From contig JAEYCM010000020.1 of NCBI GenBank assembly GCA_023455425.1, forward strand, positions 1 through 64,000: a stretch of 64,000 nt of DNA. Reading direction: 5' to 3'. Numbering within the stretch: the first letter of the stretch is position 1; every line of letters starts with the position of its first letter. This DNA is from Bacillota bacterium (GTDB taxonomy: Bacteria > Bacillota > Clostridia > Christensenellales > CAG-138). Shown in pieces: positions 1 through 8,996 of this stretch. Position numbers and translations under genes: made by a program. The notes below the pieces were generated by a model that had not been told where the DNA came from, made no database searches, and worked only from the letters and a program-made list of their open reading frames with translations.

Positions 1-1
1 C

Positions 2-865
2 TTCTACGGAGAGGACGACGCGGAGGGCAAGACCCTCGACGATCCCCGGGCATACAGCAGGCAGAGCGTATGGAAGCGCATGTTCACCGTGCTCATGGGG
101 CCGGGGATGAACTTTGTGCTGGCCTTCGCGGTGCTGATGCTGCATTTCTGGATCGGCGGGGCGCAGGTGCCCGTGGCGGCCCATCCCTACATCAGCCAGG
201 TGGAGAGCGGCCCGGCCCAGGAGGCGGGGTTGCAGGCCGGGGACGTGATCACCCGCATCGATGGGGTGGATGTGCTGGACGGCACCACCGATACGCTCAT
301 CAACGCCATTGCCGCCTATGACGGCGACGGCCCCATGCTGGTAACCGTGCAGCGGGGGGACACCACCTTTGACACGGAGATCACGCCTTTCTATGACGAG
401 ACGGAGGGCAAATACCGCCTGGGCATCACCGTGGGCGCCACCTACGACATGGAGCGCCAGCGCCTGGGCTTCCTGGCTTCGGTGCAAAACAGCTGGGTCA
501 ACTGCGTCTACGCGGGCGGTGCTCTCTTCAACGCCCTGAAGGACCTGGTGACCACCGGCGCGGGCCTGGACCAGACCGCCGGCCCCGTGGGCATGATCTC
601 CATGGTGTCCGATCAGGTGCAGCAGGGGGGCTTTGACAGCTATATCAATCTGCTGGTGGTCATTTCCATCAACCTGGGCATCATGAACCTGCTGCCCATT
701 CCCGGGCTGGACGGTTCCCGCTTCCTGTTCATGGTGGTGGAGGCCATCCGTCGCAAGCCCGTGCCCCCGCGCCGGGAGGCCATGGTGCACTTGACGGGTT
801 ATGTGCTGCTGCTGGGGCTGATGATTTTCTTCACCTATAAGGATGTGCTCCGGCTGTTCCAATAA
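2..865 (+). CDS. rseP: RseP-type site-2 intramembrane zinc metalloprotease (5' end outside window)
   Basis: The reading frame is open from base 2, so the gene starts upstream and the catalytic HExxH helix is not visible. The visible 287 residues begin with the acidic segment and DDPRA motif usual after the first RseP helices. They continue with a GPGMN helix, a PDZ domain (roughly residues 55-125 of the fragment) and a C-terminal membrane part with NLLPIPGLDG, the Asp-containing third zinc-ligand motif of the family. RseP/RasP cuts membrane-bound anti-sigma factors and leftover signal peptides within the bilayer. The stop lies 30 bases before ispG, which suggests co-transcription. Leu codons are almost all CTG or CTC, unlike the rest of the window. 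Confidence 0.93.
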   Translation, partial: FYGEDDAEGKTLDDPRAYSRQSVWKRMFTVLMGPGMNFVLAFAVLMLHFWIGGAQVPVAAHPYISQVESGPAQEAGLQAGDVITRIDGVDVLDGTTDTLINAIAAYDGDGPMLVTVQRGDTTFDTEITPFYDETEGKYRLGITVGATYDMERQRLGFLASVQNSWVNCVYAGGALFNALKDLVTTGAGLDQTAGPVGMISMVSDQVQQGGFDSYINLLVVISINLGIMNLLPIPGLDGSRFLFMVVEAIRRKPVPPRREAMVHLTGYVLLLGLMIFFTYKDVLRLFQ

Positions 866-895
866 AAATCACTCACACAAGCGGAGGAATACGGG

Positions 896-1945
896 ATGTA
901 CGAAACGCGCAAGGTATCCGTGGGCCGGCTGGTCATGGGTGGCCACAACCCGGTATGGGTGCAGTCCATGACCAACACCGACACCCGGGACGTGGGAAAG
1001 ACCCTGGCCCAGATCCGCGCCCTGCACGCCGCGGGCTGCGACCTGGTGCGGGTGAGCGTGTACGACGTGGCCTGTGCCAAGGCCGTGCGCGACCTGGTGG
1101 ACGGCTCGCCCTGCCCCCTGGTGGCGGACATTCACTTTGACCATACCCTGGCCATCATGGCCGCGGAAAACGGCATCAGCAAGCTGCGCATCAACCCCGG
1201 CAACATCGGCGGGGAAGCGAAGGTACGTGAGCTTGTCGCGTGCGCGAAGGCGCATCAGGTGCCCATTCGCATCGGCGTCAACGCGGGCTCTTTGGAAAAA
1301 GACCTGCTGCAGCGCCACGGCGGCCCAAAGCCGGAAGCCATGGTGGAAAGCGCCATGCGGCATATCGCCATGCTGGAGCGTGAAGGGTTTTACGATACCG
1401 TTGTATCCCTCAAAGCTTCCAATGTGCCGGATACGGTACAGGCCTACCGCCTGATGCATGAGAAGGGGGATTATCCCCTGCACATCGGCGTGACGGAGGC
1501 GGGATTGGGCGAGTATGCGCTTGTAAAATCCGCCATGGGTCTTGGCGCGCTGCTGTTAGATGGCATTGGAGACACGCTGCGCGTTTCCCTCACGGGCGAC
1601 CCCGTGCAGGAAGTGACGGCGGCGCAGCAGATATTGAGCGCCGCGGGCCTGAGAAGGGAAAAACTTGAAATCATCAGCTGTCCCACCTGCGGGCGGTGCG
1701 GCGTGAATTTGGAGAACATCGTACAGTCGCTGCGCGAGAGATTGAACGAAATCAAGGTTCCGCTCACGGTCGCCGTAATGGGCTGCGCGGTGAACGGCCC
1801 GGGGGAGGCGAAAGAGGCGGATATCGGCATCGCCTTTGGCGCGGGCAACGGCGTACTGTTTCAAAAAGGAGAAAAAATCGCGTCCGGCACGGCGGAAGAA
1901 ATGCTTGACCGGCTGGTGCTAGAAGCGAAACATATGTCCGAATAG
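896..1945 (+). CDS. ispG: 4-hydroxy-3-methylbut-2-en-1-yl diphosphate synthase (IspG/GcpE)
   Basis: This is the penultimate enzyme of the MEP isoprenoid pathway: it reductively converts MEcPP to HMBPP with a [4Fe-4S] cluster. The 349-residue length fits the short bacterial form, a TIM barrel followed by the cluster domain. Cluster ligands are visible as CPTC (Cys262, Cys265) and Cys297 in MGCAVNGPGE, with Glu304 as the likely fourth ligand. GGAGG at 882-886 supports the ATG at 896. The gene sits between rseP and polC, an order common in Clostridia. Codon choice changes inside the gene near codons 105-113: CTG-only Leu before, mixed CTT/TTG/CTC/CTG after. Confidence 0.96.
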   Translation: MYETRKVSVGRLVMGGHNPVWVQSMTNTDTRDVGKTLAQIRALHAAGCDLVRVSVYDVACAKAVRDLVDGSPCPLVADIHFDHTLAIMAAENGISKLRINPGNIGGEAKVRELVACAKAHQVPIRIGVNAGSLEKDLLQRHGGPKPEAMVESAMRHIAMLEREGFYDTVVSLKASNVPDTVQAYRLMHEKGDYPLHIGVTEAGLGEYALVKSAMGLGALLLDGIGDTLRVSLTGDPVQEVTAAQQILSAAGLRREKLEIISCPTCGRCGVNLENIVQSLRERLNEIKVPLTVAVMGCAVNGPGEAKEADIGIAFGAGNGVLFQKGEKIASGTAEEMLDRLVLEAKHMSE

Positions 1946-1975
1946 GCAGTTCTTGGTCTTGGTTGGAGGGTAACG

Positions 1976-4900
1976 TTGAATACGGAGTTTACACAATTGC
2001 TGCTGCAGGCCGGGGAATGGGCCGCAGGTTTATCGCTTCAGCAGGCGAACTGGAATCCCGCTATGCAATCGCTGCAAATACAGTTCCATACCCAAATCGC
2101 ACTGACAAACGAACAGCAGGCGGCGCTGCAGGCGCTTTTATCAACGCATTTCGCGCCGTGCCATGTGGAGCTTACCATCAACAGCCCCGCTGTTTTGCAT
2201 GCCTCCGAACTTGCAAATATCGGAGGCGCAAAGGAAAAAGGGAAAGAAAAGCCTGCCGTGGAGGAGGATCAGCTCTTATTCGGCAAACGCATTGCCCGGG
2301 CGGAACTCACCAAAATGGTTGATCTTCGGGATGATTCCGGCCGCGTGACGGTGGAGGGCCGCTTGATCTCCATGGAGAGCAAGAAGCTCAAAAACGGCGC
2401 GGACAAGCTTTTGCTGCTGTTCCATATTACGGATTATACCAATACCATGCTATGTAAGGTGTTTGCGTTCGATAAAGCCGCCGCCTCCCTTTTAAAATCC
2501 ATGGAGGAAGTCCAGAGGGCAAACGGCTATCTGCGCGTGCGCGGGCAGTGCGAATACGATAATTTCTCCCGTGAACTCGTCATATTGGCGCAGGATATCA
2601 TGACGGTACCGGGAAACGTCCGCAAGGACAAAGCGGAGCAAAAACGCGTGGAGCTGCACCTGCACACCCAAATGTCCGCCATGGATGCGCTGACCGGCGT
2701 CAAAGACGCCATACAGACCGCCGCCTCCTGGGGGCACAGCGCCATTGCCATTACGGATCACGGCGTGGTGCAGGCGTTTCCGGATGCGTACAAAGCGGGC
2801 GCGAAGAATAAGATCAAGATCCTTTACGGTGTGGAAGGATACTTAAAGGCCGATACCGCGGTGTTGCCGCTTGACCAGACCTATGTGGTGTTCGATATTG
2901 AAACCACGGGCTTAAAAGCCGAACAGGGGCACATCATCGAAATCGGCGCGGTCAAGGTGAAGGATGGAGTGGTCATTGACCGCTTCAGTACGTTTGTCAA
3001 CGCGGGCGTCGCCATTCCGCAGAACATCGTTGCGCTTACCGGCATTACGGAGGATATGTTAAAAGGCGCGCCGCTTACGAGGGAAGCGCTCACCCAATTT
3101 GCCGCGTTTACAGAGGGCTGCGTGCTTGTCGCGCACAACGCCTCGTTTGACGTGGGGTTTATCCGCACGCACGGCGAACGCTTTTCCATTTCGTTTGATC
3201 AGCCGTATGCGGATACGCTGATGCTTTCGCGCTACCTTCTGTGGGGAATCAAAAACCACAAGCTCAATACCGTATGCGAATACCTCGGCGTATCCTTGGA
3301 GCACCACCACCGCGCGGTGGATGATGCGGAGGCGACCGCTGCTGTATTTTTAAAGCTTATGGAACGCATGCGGGGCATGGGCTTATCGGAAATCCCCGTC
3401 TATACCCATGACGAGGAGGAAGAAACACGGGGAAAGCGCGCCAAACTCAACCACATCATCATATTGGCTTCCACACAGGCGGGCATGAAAAACCTCTACC
3501 GTCTGGTCAGCCATGCCCATATCGATTTCTTCCATAGCAAACCGCAGATTCCAAAGAGCCTTCTGCGCATGTACCGGGAAGGGCTTCTGTTGGGTTCCGC
3601 CTGCGAGCAGGGAGAACTCTACCAGGCCATCCTTCACAATAAGCCGGAAGCGGAGATTACCGCAATTGCCGATTGGTACGATTATTTCGAAATCCAGCCG
3701 CTTGGCAATAACGCGTTCATGCTGCGCGAAGGCATGGTGCCGGATGAAGAGGCGCTTCGCGAGATCAACCGCCGCATCGTCGGTTTGGGCAAGGAATTGG
3801 GGAAACCGGTGGTCGCCACCGGGGACGTCCATTTTCTCAACCCCGAGGATGCCGTTTACCGCGCCATATTGCTCAATGAAATGGACTATAAGGACGCGCA
3901 TCTCCAGCCGCCGCTCTATTTTAAAACCACCGACGAAATGCTCGAGGAATTCTCCTACTTGGGGGACGAAGAGGCGATGGAAGTTGTCGTCCACGCGCCC
4001 AACCGAATAGCTGCAAGCTGCGATACGTTAAAGCCTTATCCGGACGGCACGTACGCGCCGAAGATTGAGGATGCGGAAAATATCCTTCGTAACATGGCCA
4101 CAAGCCGCGCCTATGAACTCTATGGCGATCCTCTGCCCGAAGTCGTACAGAAGCGCCTGGACAAAGAGTTGAACTCCATCATCGGCAACGGCTTTGCTTC
4201 GCTTTATCTGATGGCGCAGCGCCTGGTGAAAAAATCCATGGACGATGGGTACCTGGTCGGTTCCCGAGGATCCGTTGGCTCCTCGTTCGTCGCCACCATG
4301 GCGGGCATTACGGAGGTCAACCCGCTGCAGCCGCATTACCTATGCCCCAATTGCCGCCACAGCGAATTTGACGTGGACCGCAGCAAATACGCCTGTGGCG
4401 TGGATATGCCGGACGCAAACTGCCCCGTCTGCGGCACGAAATATGAAAAAGCGGGCTATGAGATCCCGTTTGAAGTGTTCTTAGGCTTCCATGGCGATAA
4501 GACGCCTGATATCGATCTCAACTTCTCCGGGGAATACCAGCCGGTGGCGCATAAGTACACGGAAGAAATGTTTGGGGACGGCCACGCCTTCCGCGCGGGC
4601 ACCATCAGCGGCGTGCAGACCAAGACCGCTTACGGCTATGTGCTCAAATACCTGGAAAAAATGAACATGACCGTCACCCGGCATGAAATCGACCGGCTCT
4701 GCGAGGGTTGCAACGGCGTCAAGCGTACCACCGGGCAGCATCCGGGCGGTATCGTCATCGTGCCCAAAGAAAACGACATCCTGGAGTTTACGCCGGTACA
4801 GTACCCGGCGGACCAAAAGCAGAAGAATACCATCACCACGCACTTTGATTTCCATGCGCTTGACGACCGTCTGGTAAAGCTTGATATCCTAGGGCACGAC

Positions 4901-5929
4901 GATCCGACGGCATTGAAAATGCTCAACGATTTAACGGGCATCAACCCGCGCTCCATCCCGCTCGACGATGAAGATACCATGAGCATCTATTCTTCCTCCG
5001 AGCGCCTGGGCATCGATCTGACCGCGCTCAACGGCTGCGAGGTCGGCTCCCTGGGCATTCCGGAGTTTGGCACCAGCTTTGTCCGCCAGATGCTTATGGA
5101 CACAAGACCTACTACCATGGAGGAGCTTGTGCGCATCGCGGGGCTTTCCCACGGTACGGACGTGTGGCTCAACAACGCCCAGACGTTGGTGCTTAACGGC
5201 ACCGCGACGCTTTCCCAAGTCATCTGCACGCGCGACGACATTATGAATTATCTCATGGCTTGCGGATGCGAACCTTCCATTTCATTTAAAACCATGGAAA
5301 GCGTCCGCAAAGGAAAGGGGCTCAACGACGATATGAAGGCCGCGATGCTCAAGCAGAACGTGCCTGCATGGTTTATCGATTCCTGCGAAAAAATCAAATA
5401 CATGTTCCCGCGCGCGCATGCGGTGGCGTATGTCATGATGTCCTACCGCATTGCCTATTACAAAATGCACCATCCCAAGGCGTTCTATGCCGTCTACTAT
5501 ACCGTGCGCGCCGACGCGTTCGACGTCAAATACGCTGTGGGCGGCGCGGCGCGGGTGTTGCAAAACATCCGGGACATTGAAGCCAAGGGCAAGGAAGCGA
5601 GCAACCAGGAGACCGATCTTCTGACCATACTGGAAGTCGTCTATGAGATGAACCTCAGGGGTATCGCGCTTTTGCCCGTCGATATTTATAAATCCGACGC
5701 CGTCAACTTCCTGATAGAGGAGGAAGGTATTCGCGCACCTTTTAACGCAGTGGGCGGGGTGGGGCGCAACGCGGCAATCGCGATTTCGCAAAACAAGGGG
5801 GATGGGAAATTTCTTTCCATAGAAGATTTTCAATCCCGCACGGGCGCAAACAGCGCCGTCATCAATGCGCTCACCGACGCAGGCTGCTTTGACGCTTTGC
5901 CAAAATCCAACCAATTAAGCCTTTTTTAA
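1976..5929 (+). CDS. polC: DNA polymerase III subunit alpha, Gram-positive PolC type
   Basis: This is the main replicative polymerase of low-GC Gram-positives. The TTG start is supported by GGAGGG at 1965-1970. In order there are an N-terminal domain, an OB fold (about 110-200), a PHP domain with HLHT (His228, His230), an inserted DEDD 3'-5' exonuclease (FDIETTGL with Asp307 and Glu309, then HNASFD and HRAVDDAEAT), the rest of PHP, and the polymerase core. The core carries a four-Cys zinc site (CPNC and CPVC) and the PDIDLNFSGE catalytic motif near residues 844-853. At 1317 residues it is somewhat shorter than B. subtilis PolC (about 1437), with no domain evidently missing. Confidence 0.97.
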   Translation: MNTEFTQLLLQAGEWAAGLSLQQANWNPAMQSLQIQFHTQIALTNEQQAALQALLSTHFAPCHVELTINSPAVLHASELANIGGAKEKGKEKPAVEEDQLLFGKRIARAELTKMVDLRDDSGRVTVEGRLISMESKKLKNGADKLLLLFHITDYTNTMLCKVFAFDKAAASLLKSMEEVQRANGYLRVRGQCEYDNFSRELVILAQDIMTVPGNVRKDKAEQKRVELHLHTQMSAMDALTGVKDAIQTAASWGHSAIAITDHGVVQAFPDAYKAGAKNKIKILYGVEGYLKADTAVLPLDQTYVVFDIETTGLKAEQGHIIEIGAVKVKDGVVIDRFSTFVNAGVAIPQNIVALTGITEDMLKGAPLTREALTQFAAFTEGCVLVAHNASFDVGFIRTHGERFSISFDQPYADTLMLSRYLLWGIKNHKLNTVCEYLGVSLEHHHRAVDDAEATAAVFLKLMERMRGMGLSEIPVYTHDEEEETRGKRAKLNHIIILASTQAGMKNLYRLVSHAHIDFFHSKPQIPKSLLRMYREGLLLGSACEQGELYQAILHNKPEAEITAIADWYDYFEIQPLGNNAFMLREGMVPDEEALREINRRIVGLGKELGKPVVATGDVHFLNPEDAVYRAILLNEMDYKDAHLQPPLYFKTTDEMLEEFSYLGDEEAMEVVVHAPNRIAASCDTLKPYPDGTYAPKIEDAENILRNMATSRAYELYGDPLPEVVQKRLDKELNSIIGNGFASLYLMAQRLVKKSMDDGYLVGSRGSVGSSFVATMAGITEVNPLQPHYLCPNCRHSEFDVDRSKYACGVDMPDANCPVCGTKYEKAGYEIPFEVFLGFHGDKTPDIDLNFSGEYQPVAHKYTEEMFGDGHAFRAGTISGVQTKTAYGYVLKYLEKMNMTVTRHEIDRLCEGCNGVKRTTGQHPGGIVIVPKENDILEFTPVQYPADQKQKNTITTHFDFHALDDRLVKLDILGHDDPTALKMLNDLTGINPRSIPLDDEDTMSIYSSSERLGIDLTALNGCEVGSLGIPEFGTSFVRQMLMDTRPTTMEELVRIAGLSHGTDVWLNNAQTLVLNGTATLSQVICTRDDIMNYLMACGCEPSISFKTMESVRKGKGLNDDMKAAMLKQNVPAWFIDSCEKIKYMFPRAHAVAYVMMSYRIAYYKMHHPKAFYAVYYTVRADAFDVKYAVGGAARVLQNIRDIEAKGKEASNQETDLLTILEVVYEMNLRGIALLPVDIYKSDAVNFLIEEEGIRAPFNAVGGVGRNAAIAISQNKGDGKFLSIEDFQSRTGANSAVINALTDAGCFDALPKSNQLSLF

Positions 5930-6006
5930 GGCGGAATACATCCCGACAAGGGCGACGGACAGTGAATTGGGAAATATATTTTGTTAAAATATGTAAAATA
6001 CTTGGC

Positions 6007-6035
6007 TTGACAATTGCACCTAAAGGTTTTACAAT
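6007..6035 (+). promoter_or_regulatory. Sigma-A-type promoter for rny
   Basis: TTGACA (6007-6012) and TACAAT (6030-6035) are separated by exactly 17 bases in an AT-rich stretch after polC. The inferred start lies about 6042, giving a leader of about 110 bases before rny. Confidence 0.8.
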
Positions 6036-6103
6036 CGATATTGAGAAATCATGCAGACTTGTTGCGAATTCATAAATCATTCTTATGAAGTTGCCGGTAT
6101 GCA

Positions 6104-6124
6104 AACCGGGCTTTAGGCCCGGTT
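6104..6124 (+). other. Leader hairpin in front of rny
   Basis: AACCGGGC at 6104-6111 pairs with GCCCGGTT at 6117-6124 around a five-base loop, between the promoter and the Shine-Dalgarno site. No U-run follows, so it is not a standard terminator. It could stabilise the leader or take part in autoregulation; this is inference. Confidence 0.5.
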
Positions 6125-6152
6125 ACATTTATATAAATTGGAGGTTGCCTGC

Positions 6153-7697
6153 GTGATAAGTGTTTGGATTGGAATAGCCTTAGCAGTTGTTGCCTTGGGG
6201 ATTGGCGCATTTGCAGGGTACGTGTACCGGCGAAATATCGCCGAAGCCAAAACGGGCAAAGCGGAAGAAGCTGTAAATAGAATGTTGGAAGATGCGCAGA
6301 AGCGCGCAGAAGAAATCAAGAAGGAAAAGGTTCTCGAAACAAAGGAAGAGGTATTTAAACTCAGGAGCGAGGGCGAACGGGAGCTTCGTGAAAGACGCAG
6401 TGAACTGCAGCGCTCCGAACGCAGAATTCTTCAAAAGGAAGAGACGCTGGACAAGAAGCAGGAATCGTTTGAACAGCGCGAACAGCATCTGAACAAGCGC
6501 GAAGCCGAAATCGATACAAAAGCGTCGGAAATTGACGAGCTGCACAGCCGTCAGCTCAAAGAACTGGAAACCATATCCGGGTTATCCATGGACGCGGCAA
6601 AAGAAATCCTGTTAGGCAACGTGGAGCGTGAAGCGCGCCACGAAGCGGCGCTGCTGCTGCGCGATATCGAAGCAAAAACCAAGGAAGAAGCGGATAAGCG
6701 CGCGCGCAACATCGTGTCGCTTGCCATACAGCGCTGTGCTGCGGACCATGTGGCGGAAGCTACGGTCTCCGTTGTGCCGCTGCCCAACGACGAAATGAAG
6801 GGACGCATCATTGGCCGTGAAGGGCGCAACATCCGCGCTTTGGAAACGGCGACGGGTGTGGACCTGATCATAGACGATACGCCGGAGGCGGTCATCCTCT
6901 CCGGTTTTGACCCTGTCCGCAGGGAGATTGCGCGTATCGCTTTGGAAAAACTGATACTCGACGGCCGTATCCACCCCGCGCGCATTGAAGAAATGGTGGA
7001 CAAAGCCAAGCGCGAAGTGGATAACCAGATCCGCGAAGCGGGCGAACAGGCGGTGCTGGATGTGGACGTACACGGGCTGCACCACGAAATCGTCCGCCTG
7101 CTGGGACGCCTCAAATACCGCACCAGCTACGGCCAGAACGTGCTCAAGCACTCCATAGAAGTGGCGCACCTTGCGGGCGTCATGGCGGCAGAGCTTGGCG
7201 CGAACGTTGCGTTAGCCAAGCGCGGCGGCCTGCTGCATGATATCGGCAAGGCCATCGACCATGAGGTGGAAGGCCCCCACGTGCAGATTGGCGCGGACGT
7301 CGCTAAGAAATTCCGCGAAAACAACGCAGTCATCCACTGCATCATGGCGCACCACGGGGATGTGGAGCCGCAGACCGTGGAAGCCGTGCTGGTTCAGGCT
7401 GCGGACGCGATATCGGCCGCAAGGCCGGGCGCGCGGCGCGAGACGCTCGAAAGCTACATCAAGCGTCTGCAGAAGCTGGAGGAGATCGCAAACTCCTTTG
7501 AAGGCGTGGATACTTCCTTCGCTATTCAGGCGGGCCGTGAAGTGCGCATCATCGTCAAGCCCGAGTTCGTGAACGATGCAGATACCATCGTCATGGCCAA
7601 GGATATCGCAAAGCGCATTGAGGCGGAGCTTGAATATCCCGGCCAGATTAAGGTCAATGTCATCCGCGAGACCCGCACGGTCGATTTCGCGAAGTAA
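6153..7697 (+). CDS. rny: Ribonuclease Y
   Basis: RNase Y is the membrane-anchored endoribonuclease that starts mRNA turnover in many Firmicutes. The GTG at 6153 is chosen because GGAGG lies at 6140-6144; a TTG at 6138 overlaps that site and would be poorly placed. The 514-residue product has one N-terminal membrane helix (about 1-25), a long charged coiled coil (about 25-190), a KH domain with GRIIGREGRN near residue 215, and an HD domain with HDIGKAID (His362-Asp363). Length matches B. subtilis RNase Y (520). The gene has its own promoter and a terminator, so it is probably monocistronic. Confidence 0.96.
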   Translation: MISVWIGIALAVVALGIGAFAGYVYRRNIAEAKTGKAEEAVNRMLEDAQKRAEEIKKEKVLETKEEVFKLRSEGERELRERRSELQRSERRILQKEETLDKKQESFEQREQHLNKREAEIDTKASEIDELHSRQLKELETISGLSMDAAKEILLGNVEREARHEAALLLRDIEAKTKEEADKRARNIVSLAIQRCAADHVAEATVSVVPLPNDEMKGRIIGREGRNIRALETATGVDLIIDDTPEAVILSGFDPVRREIARIALEKLILDGRIHPARIEEMVDKAKREVDNQIREAGEQAVLDVDVHGLHHEIVRLLGRLKYRTSYGQNVLKHSIEVAHLAGVMAAELGANVALAKRGGLLHDIGKAIDHEVEGPHVQIGADVAKKFRENNAVIHCIMAHHGDVEPQTVEAVLVQAADAISAARPGARRETLESYIKRLQKLEEIANSFEGVDTSFAIQAGREVRIIVKPEFVNDADTIVMAKDIAKRIEAELEYPGQIKVNVIRETRTVDFAK

Positions 7698-7719
7698 CTT
7701 TTGATAAAACGAATATCGT

Positions 7720-7750
7720 AAGGATATGCCTCACCGCATATCCTTATTTT
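7720..7750 (+). terminator. Intrinsic terminator after rny
   Basis: AAGGATATGC (7720-7729) and GCATATCCTT (7736-7745) form a 10-bp stem with a six-base loop, followed by ATTTTAT. Confidence 0.8.
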
Positions 7751-7894
7751 ATGGGGCGGGCCCGAAGCGCTGCCAGTGGCAGAGCAAGCGGGGTTGAGGC
7801 CGGTGCCAAAGGCAGCAAACGGTCCAGTGGACCGTTTGCAGGCCGAAACGGGCATCCGCTTGCCGGATGCCCCGGGCACAAAAAGCCCAATGAG
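7751..7894. repeat. Hairpin-rich intergenic element between rny and the dipeptidase gene
   Basis: This non-coding stretch contains consecutive perfect inverted repeats: GCAAACGGTCC with GGACCGTTTGC (7815-7825/7829-7839) and GGGCATCCG with CGGATGCCC (7850-7858/7864-7872), plus a weaker one near 7770. It leads directly into a dispersed repeat at 7895. No gene is supported here; the ORF passing through has no Shine-Dalgarno site or recognisable product. Confidence 0.55.
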
Positions 7895-7934
7895 GTCCTC
7901 GGCGGGGGACGCCGAAGGACACTAGGCCTGCGGG
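7895..7934 (-). repeat. Dispersed ~40-bp repeat, copy 1 (inverted relative to copy at 32634)
   Basis: The reverse complement of this segment matches 32634-32672 in nearly every position: CCCGCAGGC, T-rich TAGTGTCC, GGCGTC and CCCGCCGAGGAC blocks are shared in the same order. Both copies lie in non-coding spacers next to hairpins. Confidence 0.7.
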
Positions 7935-7997
7935 ACGACCATACGAACTGTGAGGGACTTTTCGACGTCTAGCGAACTAAGAAAGGCGGGCAGATGG

Positions 7998-8936
7998 ATG
8001 AACATTCCGGTTGCCGATGCGCATTGCGATTTTTTGTACAACATGTGGCAAAGCGGGCACAGCATCGATTTACAGCAGGAAAACCAGGCCATTTATTTGC
8101 CGCATATGAGAACCGGCGGCGTTGCGCTTCAGTTTTTTGCCGCCTGGATGGACCGGTCGCTGCGCACGCCGTATTTGCAGCAGTGCATGGGCATGATAGA
8201 CGCCTATCACCGCATGCTCAACGAGCACCCGGAGGATTTTGAGCCGCTTACGCCAACGTTTGTGCCGGGGAAAGGCAAGATAGCGACCGTGCTCACCATA
8301 GAGGGCGGGGAAGCGATCGAAGGAAGCCTTGCCGTCTTGCGCATGCTGCGTAAGCTTGGCGTGTGCGCCATGACGCTGACCTGGAACTACAACAACGAAC
8401 TGGCGGGGGCAGCGACTGCGCGCGGCAACAAAGGCTTGACCTCCCTGGGCCGCGAGGTGGTGAAGGAGATGGGGCGCATCCACATGGCGGTGGACGTGGC
8501 GCATTTGAGCGACGCGGGTATTGACGATGTGCTCTCTTTGGCCGAGGAACCCGTATTCGCTTCGCATTCCAACGCCCGCACGGTATACTACTCCCCGCGC
8601 TCGCTGCAGGATGCGCATATCCGACAGATCGCGTATAAAGGCGGGGTTATCGGTGTTAATTTCTTTCATAAACAGCTTTCCAACCGGGGCAGCGCAAAGA
8701 TTGATGATATCGTCGGGCAGATTTTGCATATTGTCAAAATCGGCGGGGTAGGGTGCTGCGCCATCGGATCGGATTTTGACGGCATGCCGATCTATCCGGA
8801 AGACTTAAGAACCAGCCGGGACCTGCCGGCCCTGCTTCTTGCACTGGAGCGAGCGGGGCTTACCATTCCGGAAATTGAGCGAATTGCCTACCACAATCTG
8901 CGTGATTATATTTTAAGGTTTGTTTGCTATGGATGA
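7998..8936 (+). CDS. Membrane dipeptidase (peptidase M19 family)
   Basis: A zinc dipeptidase of the renal-dipeptidase family, here 312 residues. Family landmarks are visible: DAHCDF near the N terminus (first zinc-ligand pair), EGGEAIEG (bridging Glu), ASHSNAR, and GSDFDG near the C terminus. The ATG at 7998 is chosen because it begins immediately before the conserved MNIPVADAHCDF start and follows a purine-rich site (AAAGGCGGG); an upstream GTG at 7950 lacks support. No signal peptide is evident, so it is probably cytoplasmic. Likely substrates are dipeptides, but substrate choice cannot be read from the sequence. It stands alone between two promoters. Confidence 0.88.
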   Translation: MNIPVADAHCDFLYNMWQSGHSIDLQQENQAIYLPHMRTGGVALQFFAAWMDRSLRTPYLQQCMGMIDAYHRMLNEHPEDFEPLTPTFVPGKGKIATVLTIEGGEAIEGSLAVLRMLRKLGVCAMTLTWNYNNELAGAATARGNKGLTSLGREVVKEMGRIHMAVDVAHLSDAGIDDVLSLAEEPVFASHSNARTVYYSPRSLQDAHIRQIAYKGGVIGVNFFHKQLSNRGSAKIDDIVGQILHIVKIGGVGCCAIGSDFDGMPIYPEDLRTSRDLPALLLALERAGLTIPEIERIAYHNLRDYILRFVCYG

Positions 8937-8939
8937 GGT

Positions 8940-8968
8940 TTGCGATACGTATCATAAAATGATATAAT
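8940..8968 (+). promoter_or_regulatory. Promoter for the zinc-ribbon/sigma-factor cluster
   Basis: TTGCGA (8940-8945), 17-base spacer, TATAAT (8963-8968). It starts just after the dipeptidase stop and could drive the whole 8997-11440 block, as no terminator is seen until 11459. Confidence 0.7.
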
Positions 8969-8996
8969 ACAATTGGTTTGGCGTGGAGGTGCGTAT

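Noticed and set aside
7751..7972. A 73-residue frame between rny and the dipeptidase gene
   Set aside because: It runs through strong hairpins and the dispersed repeat, lacks a Shine-Dalgarno site and matches no family.
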